Source: Nautilus pompilius (lineage: Eukaryota > Mollusca > Cephalopoda > Nautilida > Nautilidae). From it: a stretch of 64,000 nt of DNA. The notes under the pieces are model-generated. The model was not told where the DNA came from and did not search any database. It saw only the letters and a list, made by a program, of their open reading frames with translations. The stretch spans positions 124,001 through 188,000 of the forward strand of contig JACATO010001697.1 of assembly GCA_018389105.1 (NCBI GenBank). The letters run 5' to 3'. Below are positions 12,293 to 23,613 of the stretch, one piece after another. Made by a program: the position numbers and the translations under genes. The stretch's first letter is position 1; every line of letters starts with the position of its first letter.

Positions 12293-12450
12293 GGGGTAAG
12301 TTGTTACAGCACCCGCAAGTAATTCATAATTAAACGTATAAGCGAGCCATAACTGACGTCATATGCTTTGACCTTATACGAGATCTGTTGTAACCGCATC
12401 TATAAGTTTAATTACGAATTAATGGTTGATGCTGAAACAACTATCCACGG
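12293..12450. repeat. Palindromic dispersed repeat with about 48 bp inverted arms
   Basis: The left arm at about 12297-12345 and the right arm at about 12400-12446 are imperfect reverse complements. Both carry GTTGTTACAGC/GTTGTTTCAGC-type words, AATTCATAATTAAAC/AATTCGTAATTAAAC-type words, then TATA. The centre contains a perfect TGACGTCA at 12354-12361 followed by TATGCTTT. A second, partial copy of the left arm and centre lies in reverse orientation at 27103-27187, so this is a dispersed element and not a local hairpin. It could be a MITE or a SINE tail. No flanking duplication was identified. Confidence 0.6.
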
Positions 12451-14510
12451 TATTCCCTACGCAGACTTCCTGCTCTCTCTGACTCTTTAAAATAACTTAA
12501 ATTTACGTGCTATTAAATCAAAATTAAAGGTAACTTTACTGGGTCTCCTGTACATATCGATTAGTCATTTAATATTAATATTATTCATTTCGATTTCGTT
12601 TTTTTTTTGTTTTGTTTTTTTTTAAAGACCTAATTTAGGCGTGCCCAGTATACGCAGAACTGTTTTCAGAGATGCTCGGCCCGTTTAGCGATCTCCGAAT
12701 ATTGCATAAAAAGACAACCATCAGTAAGGAACTCTGGAGTTACCAACGTCTGATTTTTTACCGAAATATGACTATGCTAGACCTTATAAATAACACGTAG
12801 GCGTGATTCCACTTGGTGTCTGCACCACCGATGAACGCTGGAAGCAAGCTTATTATTCCGAGACCCATATAATGATTAAAAACAATAGAAAGCGACAAAT
12901 AACACGAAAAGATTAATAATGCAGAAAAAAAATACAAATGAAAAATGTAGAAATATGCAGAAGTATATCCTAAAATGAGCCAATGCTGATCGGGAACCAA
13001 ACTCGGGTCGATAACCACTGGACCACCGGCCACCCAACAATCCAGTTCTTAAATCAAATCTCGAAAGCTGGATTGATGTCCTAAAGAAAAGAAATGAATC
13101 GAGCGGTCGGTTATTGTTGGTGGTTTTTCCAAAGTAATTCGATACACAGCTTATAACTCTTGTTACTTCAGCTAAGAATCATTTATTTCTAACCACAGAT
13201 CGCTTTCTTTCACCAATAGCGTATTTCTGTTCAGACAAAATAACTTTCTCGACATTGAAAACGCGGCGACGGCTGCACTATGGATAAATCTGCTATTCTC
13301 ACCACCATATGAATTCACGACAGAGAAATATAAAAGTAATCCATAAACGGATCGCCAAAGCGGTGTGTCGCTTTCTTAATGATTACCGGCACCTGAAAGA
13401 CTTTCCACCTGAAACAGGAGGCTCTGCGGAGCGTGACAAATAATATTCGTTGCGCTTCATTGGCTTTACAACAAATAACACTGACTGGGTGAGCCAGTAA
13501 CCGAAACTATTAAAAATTAGTAGGTACATATCAGAATAAACGGGTAAAAGGTAAAAGAAGCAGTAAGCAACTATGCAAATGCCGAACCATAATATTTAAA
13601 CTGCTAGACATGGTACAACGATAGTCTAAAATGAACACATAAGCAATTTCTACTTTCAATTACAGAAACAAACTATTGCTTGTTTTCGTTTTGCCGTAAA
13701 AAATAAAATCGTTTTACTTAAAATCGACACAAAATCTTGTTTATTCACGATTAAACACTTCTCATTGTTTGATTAAAAAGAAAAAAAAAACCAATGTAAA
13801 ACTAATTAAGTAAAATGACGTAGACAATTAGCTGTAACCGCTCTGACATTCGCTTACCTAGGTTCTCGTCATAGACCAAACCCTGTTAGATTATCATAAC
13901 AAGGATTTCTCAGTCAGGTAAATGTCTGAAAATTTTATCGATTGGAACTAAGCTTTTCTCTCCCTTCCTTCCGCTAAAACTAAATATTTTCGCTAACTTC
14001 TTTTTTTTTTTTTTAGTGCTTTGCAATATATTAAAAACTCCATCGACGAGAAGTATTCGGGCAGGCTGTATATTTATATAATCGAATAACTCGGTCCTTC
14101 GGCCATCTCGACTTCTCCAGGTGGTGGGTAACCGATTATTGTGTGGTACTGCGATTGCGCAATCGGACTTTCACCTATAACCGGTTAGAAGCAGGGAAAT
14201 TAAAAACAAACAAAAAATAATAATAATAATTACTAAAGTATCCATAAGAGAATCGCTGGTTTACGGAAGAAATATAAAAGTATCTGCGAGCAGTTTTATG
14301 AGGATCGACCAGCTTCTTAGCTTAAGTCCGACGACCCCTACAAAACCTGAAAATATGCCAAATAAGCGGTGTTTTTTTTTTTAAAAAATCAAAAGATAAT
14401 ACGAAGAAGTTTAAAATCCATTTAGGCATTAAAATATTTTAATTAAAAATTTCTCATAATGGAATTGGTTTTCGTTTCGAAAATCTTATTATACTGACTT
14501 TCGAATTTTG
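12451..14510. other. Unique sequence with one SINE-like head
   Basis: The tract has no recognisable coding sequence. The 91-codon minus-strand frame at 12758-13033 begins inside the SINE-like head and continues into hydrophobic AT-rich sequence, so I treat it as chance. A poly-T run sits near 14000. Confidence 0.4.
12988..13040 (-). mobile_element. tRNA-derived SINE-like head
   Basis: On the minus strand GGGTGGCCGGTGGTCCAGTG and GTTAT resemble the D-arm region of animal tRNA-Glu/Asp genes, where GGTGGTCTAGTGGTTA is usual. GAGTTTGGTTCCCG follows as a degenerate B box. The spacing between boxes is too short for a functional tRNA. Its opening GGGTGGCC is shared with the SINE-like head at 49391, which hints at one family. 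Confidence 0.4.
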
Positions 14511-14525
14511 TTCAGTCGGTCCGCT

Positions 14526-14536
14526 AAGATGGCGGA
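14526..14536 (+). promoter_or_regulatory. YY1-type AAGATGGCGG motif
   Basis: AAGATGGCGG is the known YY1 consensus core, often found just downstream of transcription starts in animal promoters. Here its ATG opens a 47-codon frame. Similar motifs occur at 54469 on the plus strand and 51721-51730 on the minus strand. Binding is inferred from the motif only. Confidence 0.3.
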
Positions 14537-14672
14537 GAAGGATTTCAAAGAAGATATTTTTAAAAATGACGTTTCACATCGTCGCATTACTCAACAGAAG
14601 TTCAGTGGGTGTGAAGTCCGCCTCGCTCTGATTGGAAACTGGGAAAAAAGACAAAAAAAACAAAAAAACTAA
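14529..14672 (+). CDS. Hypothetical 47-residue basic ORF behind a YY1-type motif
   Basis: The frame opens at the ATG within AAGATGGCGG and runs 47 codons to TAA. It begins MAEKDFKEDIFKND, continues through a cysteine-containing middle, and ends in a Lys/Gln-rich tail encoded by an A-rich tract. The first 38 or so codons are compositionally ordinary. I do not recognise it. It may be a 5' untranslated upstream ORF or a chance frame, and the A-rich end argues against a conserved C-terminus. Confidence 0.15.
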   Translation: MAEKDFKEDIFKNDVSHRRITQQKFSGCEVRLALIGNWEKRQKKQKN

Positions 14673-16162
14673 TATTGGAACCAGGCGGAGTTTAATAAAA
14701 TACCAAAGAATAAATATACAGTTGAAAGGGAAATTTTTCGTTTGAATTACATGTCGCAGTTTTATATTATACGTTCGCTTTTGACTTTGATCAGGTTGAA
14801 GACTGTACTCATTATCGGTCGTCGACAAGTTCTGTTCAGAACCCTGACGTGTCACGCGGTTCAAACGTTGCACTGAACGGCGTTCGTCTTGTTATTTTCG
14901 ACGTGTTCTGGAGTGGTTGGGTGAAAACCACGAAGCCCGAGCTGCATACGAAACGAAGAATCGCGAGCCCGTAAACTGAGTATGACAACGGACTGAGTGG
15001 GAGGCGGGGGAGGAAAGAGGAAAACTCGAAATCATTTTTATTGCTATTTATTTGTCTTGAATATTTAATAAATTTAAAAAAAAATATTTTTTTTATGTTA
15101 TCTAAACAAAATTCCGGGCGATACCCACGGATGGTCCACAGGCTGTAAATCTACCGCGAGGTAAATTTAAAAAAGGGTTAATGAAATTTGTCCGTCATCG
15201 CAGGTAAAACGAAAAGCGGTATATTTTCCGAAACTAATATATATCTCATTTGCAAAGAGAGCGTTAAAAAACAAAATAGATGAAAAAGTGGATTATTAAA
15301 TAATGCATAGTTAATATTTTCCATAATGCTAAACAAATATAGTACAGTTATTACGGCATTATTTGATAATAAATTCCGCTCAACAACTTCAGTTCGCTTC
15401 AAACCATAAATTGAGATGTCATTACATAAAACATGCAGATTTTTGTAACGGGATTTGTAACATATAAATATATGTTACATATATGATGATTATCACGAAT
15501 TCTGGACTTTCTTTTAAAATATCTTATCTCGAAACTCAATGTAAAGAGACTAAAATTGAAAAATTGTGACGATCTGAAATCTAACACGGAATACGTCATT
15601 TCCGAAAAGACCTCGGCGACAGAGGTCACGGGCACAGTGGGGGTCAAGGTGCGTGACCGTAGATATGGAGACAGATCCTGTTATCGTTATTAGTGGGGTG
15701 ATGCATGGCTTTATGCAGATAGGTAAGTAAAATATAAGTTAACTGCTCTAGAGGATTGTTTATTCCAGGTGTGAAGAGAGATAGATTATGTTTATCTGGG
15801 CCTACCGCGATCTAATTAACCTATTTTAAAACATTTCTCTCTTATCCCCCCCACCGCATTTTATCTTAATAATGGACATTTTAATTTTCTTTTTATTAAC
15901 AAAATTAATGTTTTGTAAAATTAAAGAGAAATTAGAATTTTATACAATACTAAAAAAGAAGAAAAAATATGTCACGTAACAAAAAAGAACAAAATCAAAA
16001 TAATTTGAAATTGTAGATATTTTCCTCAAAACTGATCAAACTCAGAAAAAAAAGGGCGTGTGAGTACATTTTGATAAAAACACGGTTGTAAATATTAATT
16101 TTAATTGTGTTAATTTTGAGAATTCGAATATATTATTTTATTTATAAGCGGCCATGATTTAG
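14673..16162. other. Unique sequence, no gene recognised
   Basis: A GC-richer part to about 15010 gives way to AT-rich DNA. A perfect palindrome with 10 bp arms (GTAACATATA, two bases, TATATGTTAC) lies at about 15457-15478. Frames on the minus strand (14574-14873, 15178-15647) are AT-driven and show no domain. Confidence 0.4.
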
Positions 16163-16661
16163 TTACAGACGCACGTCGGCAGTTTTTATGGCATTTTTTG
16201 GTATCACGTGACTTGCTTTTCGATTTGACCAGAGAACGCGATACGTGGGGGCAGATCCTTTCACGTGTTTTTTAATACAGTCTTTATCTCTCACTGTCGT
16301 GTAGGCCGTCGACACGGCATGCGCAATGGAAGAAAACGTCTTCCCGTCCTCACATTTCTTTATTATGCTCACCTTCTCTCGCTTTGGCGCCATAGCTTGC
16401 AATGGAAAAATTTACGCACGAGCAAACTCACTAACGCACAACCGAGAGCGTGGGAGAGCGGTGCTGGCCGACCAATGCGCTCAGACCCCAGCGCGCATTA
16501 CTCCACGGCTCAAAGTAGTGCCAGCTCATACCCAGATACCCATACATAGCGCAATGTAACATTTTTGCCGTACCTCGAATTTTTTTTTTTTTTTTGGAAT
16601 CTATTTCTTACGTAAAGTCGAATTGACGTAAGTCGGGGTATTCGTGTATTTGCTCGACTGT
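16163..16661 (-). mobile_element. Truncated pogo/Tigger-like DNA transposon
   Basis: A 79-codon minus-strand frame (16402 down to 16163) begins MQAMAPKREKVSIIKKCEDG and continues with FSSIA, then IKKHVKGSAP. This matches the start of Tigger/jerky/CENP-B type transposases: a basic lead, a helix-turn-helix with an EDGK..SSIA-like helix, then an I..xVKxSAP segment. The helix-turn-helix is shorter than usual, so it carries a deletion. The DDE catalytic domain is absent. At the 5' end, the minus strand reads CCCCGACTTACGTC and TCGACTTTACGTAAG near 16610-16645, the style of Tigger terminal inverted repeats. The outer tip reads CAGTCGAGC at about 16652-16660. No matching repeat was found on the left, so the element is 3'-truncated. 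It is not functional. Confidence 0.7.
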
Positions 16662-16758
16662 TAGTACACCTGGTGATCTCGACACTTCTCAGCTCATTAT
16701 CGTTTTGTTTTCAGGTCTCAGCGATTTCATGCCTTTAATATTCTTGAGCCGATGATGT

Positions 16759-16780
16759 ACGTGTGTGTGTGTGTGTGTGT
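16759..16780. repeat. (GT)n microsatellite
   Basis: About eleven GT dinucleotides in a row, perfect as far as read. Confidence 0.9.
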
Positions 16781-19400
16781 TCGCTCAGAAGGGAAACGTT
16801 TTGTGGAATTAATTGGATGGCGCAGCGATATTAAGCTTTGTGCTGTTTCACCTTCGGAACTTCAGTGTCTCCCTCTCTACGCTAAGTACAACATTATCCA
16901 CGGCAGGTGGAACGTGCGCGGAAATCATTTACCAACTTGAGATGAATCAGTGTTTTAACGTAAAAGGAAGCAAGGGGGCAAAACACAATAAACCGAATCC
17001 TAAGAGGGCCGGGACCGAAGTTGCTACTTAATCTAACTATTGCTACAAAAATTAAAGCCGACTAAACACAAATAATGGATACAAAAGCGATAAAAGCTAT
17101 ATCTGTATGCAGTCAGTAGTGGAAATGGGTATATAGACCCATCAATAAAATAGCACAATAAATACGAAAAAATGTTTAAAAGTCCGGACTCCGTCACTAT
17201 CGAACACCTTCAATCACCAGACGTCTAGGCTTCGGATTTCTGAACGCATTTGTTATTATACTACAAAAAAATATATAAACGAGTGTTTCCCGACCTTTGC
17301 TACGTGATCGGTTCGTCCGAAAGTGTTCTTAATCAGACTGAGGGGGTACCTGCAGATTGATGTAATCTCTCCATAAAAAGACTTCATCCTATTGGGAAGC
17401 TGAGTTAATTTGTTGGGCAAAAATAAATGGCTGCCTAAAATGAACACCCGTGACCACTAATGATCCAATTACAAGCTTGAACAAAGTTCGGTATCGACCA
17501 TATCGGACGACCAGGCTTCACTGTAGAATGTTGTGCTATTCTTTGACCCCAAAACCAACTCAGGGTGACCAAGAGAGTGTGGATGAACTTGGCGACTACA
17601 CAAACGCCTTTCTGAAATGTCCTAAACATGTTCGATTAGATTTGTCTGAAGACCTCGCAGGCTACACCATGCTAGTGATGGTTTCGGACATGAGGTGGAA
17701 CATTGACGACAGGTGGATGGTGCGGACGGACGGTTTGTCATCCATAAAGATGAAGTTGGAACCTTACGACTAGACGAGTGAGATTATCTCATCTCTGTAT
17801 TTGACACCAGTTATGGCATCCCTCTAATGATGATAAGATCAATTCTTCGACCAAATTTTAATGTTAGTGCATACCATCAGGCTGTCCCCACCAAACCGAT
17901 CGTGCTGTGCAATGGCAGACATCACATCGTTTCCCAGCTTGTTTCCGGACTATCGTTGATGTCTAGAAAAAGTCCAGACTGGTCGGTAAAAAGATCACGG
18001 CATCAATCGTTAACCTCCACTCGTAGTGAATAGCTTTCGATGGCGCTGTGTTAAAAGAACACGCGGCAATAATATTCTGGACTACATACCATTATCGCGA
18101 AGCTTGTTTCAAGTGTCTGTAAAAATTTTACGGTTGGTTACTTTTTGAAAATCATTTTGGAGAGATTATGCTGTTGAAGAACGATTGCTTCAGGAAAAGA
18201 TGACAAGACAACCATCCTCACCGGAAATTGCAATCCGTGGTCGACCGAAATGAGGTCTCTCCATAGGCTGGCCAGTCTGATGGCGTCTTGTTAGTGCCCT
18301 AAAAATAAAACTGAGATGAATATTTTACTGGAAAGAAGCGACAGTCTGCGTCAGCCCTCCTTGAATGGTCTCGATGGCCTGACCATTCCATTTGGTATTA
18401 AATCGCGCCTAGGCTCTCCTAAACTGACTTACACTACATATGATTGGCCACTTTATAAAGGAAGTAGTAACGGGTCGTGTGAAAAGATGTATGCAGATTT
18501 AAAGATTTAAAAAAGTGATTTGCAAGTGGGTTTCTATGTTTGCTCAGTTTTGGAAAAAATGACTGTAACGTTGATACGCTGTACACGCACTGTCAAGTTT
18601 AAGTTTCTTTCATCTTTATATAGGTCTTCTTCAACCAGAATATAAACACATTTGGACGCCGTAGTATACAAGCAGTACAGTTTTTGAAACGCATTTCGCT
18701 TATCATTATCTGAGAAGTATATTATTGCTGCTTAATGTTATTTTCGTAGTAACGGATTTGTAAGCCCACATTCATCTACCTTAGTCGAACAATTCTGAAC
18801 TAACATCAGTTCCTGTACAACTCTGAAGTTTCATTTGCATTTACCTGTTAAACTAGGCTTTCTCCTGATTGCTAAGGATGAAGTCTGTACGAATGTTTAC
18901 CTTTCTTTCTGTTTCCTTCTACTGTGAACACTATCTTCTCCATTCGGATCTATCTACAGTTTAGATACAACGTTTGAAGAAATATCCAATCTGGAGGTAA
19001 TACGTCGCATGGAAATACCTTTATTATTTAAGTACACAGACCTGCATAGCAACAATAATGATAACAATGCAAGTTTCGGGTTGAATTAGCTTGCAGGATC
19101 TCTTGTTCCCCCGTCTCTATTATCTTAAAATTAGTCCCCACAATTATTTTATTTCATACTTCAGATATGGAGATAAGAAAAATAATTTGTATAACAAGAT
19201 GTAAATCTGTGTTCCTGGTTGGTTGGGCGCCGTCTGGTGTACAGTTCCTCGTCTGTTCTATTTTATCCTTAGCCTTCCAAATGCAGCCGTCTATTCCACC
19301 GTTTGGTAATTCTTCTTTTTTAAGTAAGAAAACCCTTGTTTTCACATCCATCCTATAGTCCGCTGATGACTAAAAATCGAAATCGGCGATTAATTAATTT
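16781..19400. other. Mostly unique sequence with unidentified frames
   Basis: Composition between about 17200 and 18500 is closer to balanced than the flanks. The best frame is 17450-17773 on the plus strand (107 codons, listed separately). Others at 17827-18033 and 18316-18510 share its composition. Near 19365 the words CCGCTGATGACTAAA and TCGAAATCGG precede a CT tract. This resembles the non-coding end of some retroelements, but it is too short to assign. Confidence 0.3.
17450..17773 (+). pseudogene. Unidentified coding-like frame
   Basis: The 107-codon frame has ordinary amino acid composition without low-complexity runs. Its second half includes ELGDYTNAFLKCPK, GYTMLVMVSDMRWN and IDDRWMVRTDG. 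I do not recognise a family. Frames on the same strand at 17827-18033 and 18316-18510 could be pieces of the same degraded gene or transposon, but there is no alignment to show this. No splice sites connect them convincingly. A chance frame is the main alternative. Confidence 0.15.
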
Positions 19401-19410
19401 CATTTTATTC

Positions 19411-19437
19411 TCTCTCTCTCTCTCTCTTTTTTTTTTA
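19411..19437. repeat. Short (CT)n plus poly-T tract
   Basis: About nine CT units are followed by a run of T. Confidence 0.85.
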
Positions 19438-20139
19438 CCAATAAAGAATTTACGCTTTCAGCGCATAAAAAAATGTATTTAGAAAATCACTGAAGTGAAA
19501 TTATATTGATTTCTTGATAACTGCAAAATAATTTTAGCGAATTAAACTTTTCAGAAATAATCAAAGTCTGGGACATTGAAAGAAAAAAGAAAATCAATAA
19601 TTGCTATTTTGGAATGAATAATAAAATGAATAGTAAAAGTCTGTTTTGGAAAAATGCTAGACGTAAAGATAATGTTGCTCAGGATGAACTGGTAAACTGT
19701 ATACAAATTTTATGATAAACAGTTTTTTAATGTAACCGGGGGAAAAGAGAAAAATGTCATTTCTTTTCGCGAGTTTGAATTCATTAATTTAAAAAAAAAA
19801 AAACTTTGCAAAATAAGCACTTTTGTCAAATAATTCATTTTATTTATTAACTTTCTGTATATCACCTCGGGTGCACTTGAATGCCCACCACCCTTCAAAC
19901 TGTATTACTCGGCACAGGTTCAGCCATAGGGGCTGTGACACGTGGTACCCCCCCCATGAATTTAACCCTTTCTGCCTGATAACCGTCTTGACTACATACA
20001 CAGCCGGTTCAACAGAAATACTAACTGGAGCTTGTAGGCTGACTCCAGGTGGGATAGGTATTTGGTTGTTTGTTTTTTATGATGAGTTTGACAGAATTTA
20101 AATTAAACGACTGCAATTAGTCGCCAGATCGGTTGAGGA

Positions 20140-20438
20140 CGGAGAGCACAAACCACCTTCATGCTTTCATGTTGACCTTAGTTTCCGGTGTCACACATCC
20201 ACTTTTCCCGCACCACTACTGTACCGGCTTCTGTTAATGATCAGGTACAACAGGGGATAAGCAACAACAGCCCGGCGCGAGAGCGACCTCCCGGGGCCCC
20301 CGGGTGTCGGGTGGACCGGGCCGCTTGTCGGCTCGACGAACGTCTCTCAGTAACGAGGAGGACTCGACAGAGAACAGGCCACTTGTCTTTACGGGATGCG
20401 ATGCCATTGACAGAGCCTCGTTCGGAAGTCCAACTCGC

Positions 20439-20439
<1 letters not shown>
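20140..20439. other. GC-rich block before (CAA)n
   Basis: Between about 20260 and 20430 the sequence is strongly GC-rich (GGGGCCCCCGGG near 20300) and CpG-rich. Two plus-strand frames cross it into the CAA repeat, but neither shows a domain. A promoter or 5' exon is possible, and nothing in the sequence proves it. Confidence 0.25.

Positions 20440-20487
<48 letters not shown>
20440..20487. repeat. (CAA)n microsatellite
   Basis: About fifteen CAA units with one CAT interruption near 20450. In one frame it encodes glutamine, but the frame has no other support. Confidence 0.93.
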
Positions 20488-22138
20488 AGCATTCCTTTAT
20501 TTGTCAGATAGAAATGGAAGCTTAAAATAAAATTCCACTTGGAACAAAGTCATTCATTACTGCCCTTCTTTTACCCTCAACGGGAAATCGAAAACTGTGC
20601 AGGAAGTCGAAGTTACGCTGGGTGGCGTGCGACCCATTAATGGAATAACGTCAACTGAGTCAGCCATGAACTAAGGGCCGAGGAAAGAAGGAAGAAAAAC
20701 AAACAAGACACGGGTCTGGCAGTCTAGAGCAAATTCACTTTTTGACAGGTCGCTAATTAACTTCTGACCGGAATTTCTCTGCAGCTGTCAGCAGTCAGCA
20801 AATCAACTTCTGACCGGTGTTTCACAAGGATGTTTTTCTCTCGGAATTCCAGTGGAGAATTCTCAAAAGGCTCGAGATGACAATAGCGTCATTTCCGATG
20901 TTTTACGTCCCGATGTGCTGACCACTTAATCTGTTAAATTTCTAATTTTCTTTTGCTGGAATAATGTGACATTTTTTTTTTTTTTTTTTATTAACAATAA
21001 AATGTTTGAAAGGCTTATAATTTTGAACGCCCCTGTACATGTGCGAACTGACGTGGACCCTGGAAACTCTTGGTATTTTTAGTCTGCACTGTGCGCCGAA
21101 ATCGACTGGTTCGGTCGCAAAAAGATCGGGACCACCCATATATCGGTCAGGGTGACTGAGAAACACGAAACAGTCGTCCTCGAGGCCCCGTGCTGAACTC
21201 CTGCATATGTATATATTCATTCGTGTGATAATTTTAATGAAATAAAATAAATGGAAGAAAAAATGCTGGCCTAAAGACTGTAATCTACGTGCTAAAGTTG
21301 GAGAAGTCTTTTTCTCGATGTTATCCGACGAGTGGACTAATGAGGAAATTTTTACATAAGAAATAAACACAGAAGCGTGACAAGGAAGGTTGTTACCGCT
21401 CGTTACGCCTTCTAGAGAGCATCAGCAAATCAAAGATAAGATAATCAGCAAGTAATAGGGCTTCCACGATAAGAGTTCATTATGGCGCACGTTTCTCTAT
21501 TACACGCTTCATTACGGCTCTTCCCCGGGACGGAGGAGCTATTGATTGGCGCGTTTTTACAAATCAGTCATGTTTCTGGAAAACTATTAATAATTATGGC
21601 AAAGAATGGATTCCTTAATGAATCTGATGGCACGATAATTAGATTTCTTCGGCCCAGTCGATTTTTGAAACCAAACATTATTTCGCCCCGCGAGAGATTA
21701 TGATATTGGCTCGTTATTAAGACGCTGCTGATGATGAGCCGATATTGGTAAGAAGACATCCAGGTTATTACGTACTCAATTTGCAGAGTGGTTTTCAAGT
21801 CAGATCGAAAATCAGCTGCCCCTCTACCCGTTTTCCGATTTGACAATTATCATCGTGTTATTGGTGATTTCAGGTTAACATTGCTAAACTGAGATTATCA
21901 ATCTAGGTTTCGATTTGACTTAGAAGTACAAAAATTTACTTTGAAATAACCCCCCCAAATAATTAATTCTAAATTTTTCAATACAAGTGGTTAAAAATAA
22001 ATATAAGTTGCGTAGTTCACCCCTCCGAGAAGCCTAGTATTGATTTATTGATTTCCGCTTTTATTTTCATATTTCCAAAGTTTTTTGAGAATCTGATCAA
22101 ACCTGTCTTTCTGAATCATCTCTACTGATGGAAGGCAG
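20488..22138. other. Unique sequence with a CNE-like block
   Basis: The part at about 21400-21860 is rich in homeodomain-type words (several TAATTA/ATTAAT and ATTATGG words) and CpG. It lacks repeats and has no plausible gene, the look of developmental enhancers in animals. The rest is unremarkable, with a poly-T run near 20975. Confidence 0.3.
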
Positions 22139-22140
22139 TA

Positions 22141-22218
<78 letters not shown>
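22139..22218. repeat. (TTA)n microsatellite
   Basis: About 26 TTA units with one two-base slip near 22187. Confidence 0.97.
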
Positions 22219-22219
<1 letters not shown>

Positions 22220-23613
22220 ATACTTCATATCTCTAGTTCTCAATTCTAACCAGATCATTTTCAACTCCATTAAACACCTCGTCCACCTCTCACTTACTGT
22301 TTTCACAACGTTGTTCTTCATTTTTGGTCACCAAACACCCGTTTCTTAACCCTTTGCCCGCTTGTAGGCGCCGGGCAGTTTCTATTAAACTTTCTCCACA
22401 TCTGACGGCAGAGCAAAGGCGTCTAGGTTAACAACCGCCTGTGTCACGTGATTAACAGAGTGGGAAGTTTAGAAAAACACCGCGTTCGCATTATATACAG
22501 TACCACTCAACAGTTTTCTCTATTGTAAGCACGGCCCATCTCTAGGATACATATGGGATATTTATTAAGCATACATGAGGTATTTAAATGTTTCGTTTTG
22601 GGCATTTACACAGGTGTATTTTTACGATTAAATGGAATTTCTAAATATGTCTTCAAATGTCGATACGGATCATTACCTTTGAAGGTGTTGTTGTAATTTT
22701 AAACAAATCTAATGCTTTTATTCCAATAACGGATTTCTTTTGAAATTAAACGCTGTTTTCACGATTAAGGTTTAACATATTTACACCTTTGTTTGCTTAT
22801 ATACATCATTTTATCTTGACATATTTCAGCCCTCAACAATGATGCATTTTAAGAAACACGTCTCTGAGTACACATGCGTGCCGACTGCTTCCGGTTTTAA
22901 TGCAATTTAGAGTATTCTTGGCGGTTTCTTCACGTGACGATGTCTGGTACTATTATCTGGTATCCTATTATTGACTGTGCACCAAAATGACTTGTTTACC
23001 GCTGCTGTACCAGATTTGCTTGCCTTCCGTAGCACCAAACATCGGCAGGAACTATAGAGTACTGCCACGAATGATAAGTAGAGCTAATCTCGTTCCGGGA
23101 ACTCAATTCCGCCGTCCCTGGGCCATCTTCAAATCTGGCGGTTTTAATTTGACAGCGCACGTCAGATTTTGCCTCAAACGCGACCACAGCCCAGCTCGCT
23201 TTATTAGAACGGTGACAGGTCGTTATTCACGTTTGCTCTGCCACTAATGTTTCCGCCTAATTACAATCTTCCCTCGACCTCTTAAGTAATTGGAAGATTC
23301 CTTCTTACCAGAATCCGTCTTATTTTAGCAACGCCACAAACATACTTTCTATTGATATTTGCGTTCTTATTCCGTGTATTTAGAAGAATCGTCTTTTGCA
23401 GTTGTTTTTTTTTTTTTTTAAATTTTCTCTTCAGAGAAACTTGCAAAAGACTTTGGCTGCAATTTTGTTTTAAGAAATTAAAAGGATTTTTTTGAGAGTC
23501 AAAATGTTAAGTAGAATCGAGTTAGTGCAATTATTTTGCATAAAACGAGAATCGTAACCAGGCAACCGCAATCTAAAATAAAACTAAATATTGTCACGTT
23601 GGTCGTGTGTTTT
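22219..23613. other. Unique sequence with a CNE-like block
   Basis: The segment at about 22980-23300 has more G+C and CpG than its flanks and open frames on both strands, none recognisable. A poly-T run lies near 23407. No gene or transposon is identified. Confidence 0.35.

Noticed and set aside
19154-19390. Possible 3' end of a Penelope-like or other retroelement (CTGATGACTAAA...TCGAAA words)
   Set aside because: No reverse transcriptase or endonuclease motif nearby, and the words are too short to be diagnostic.
20188-20511. Plus-strand frame ending in polyglutamine
   Set aside because: The glutamines come from the (CAA)n microsatellite, and the rest lacks any recognisable motif or splice context.
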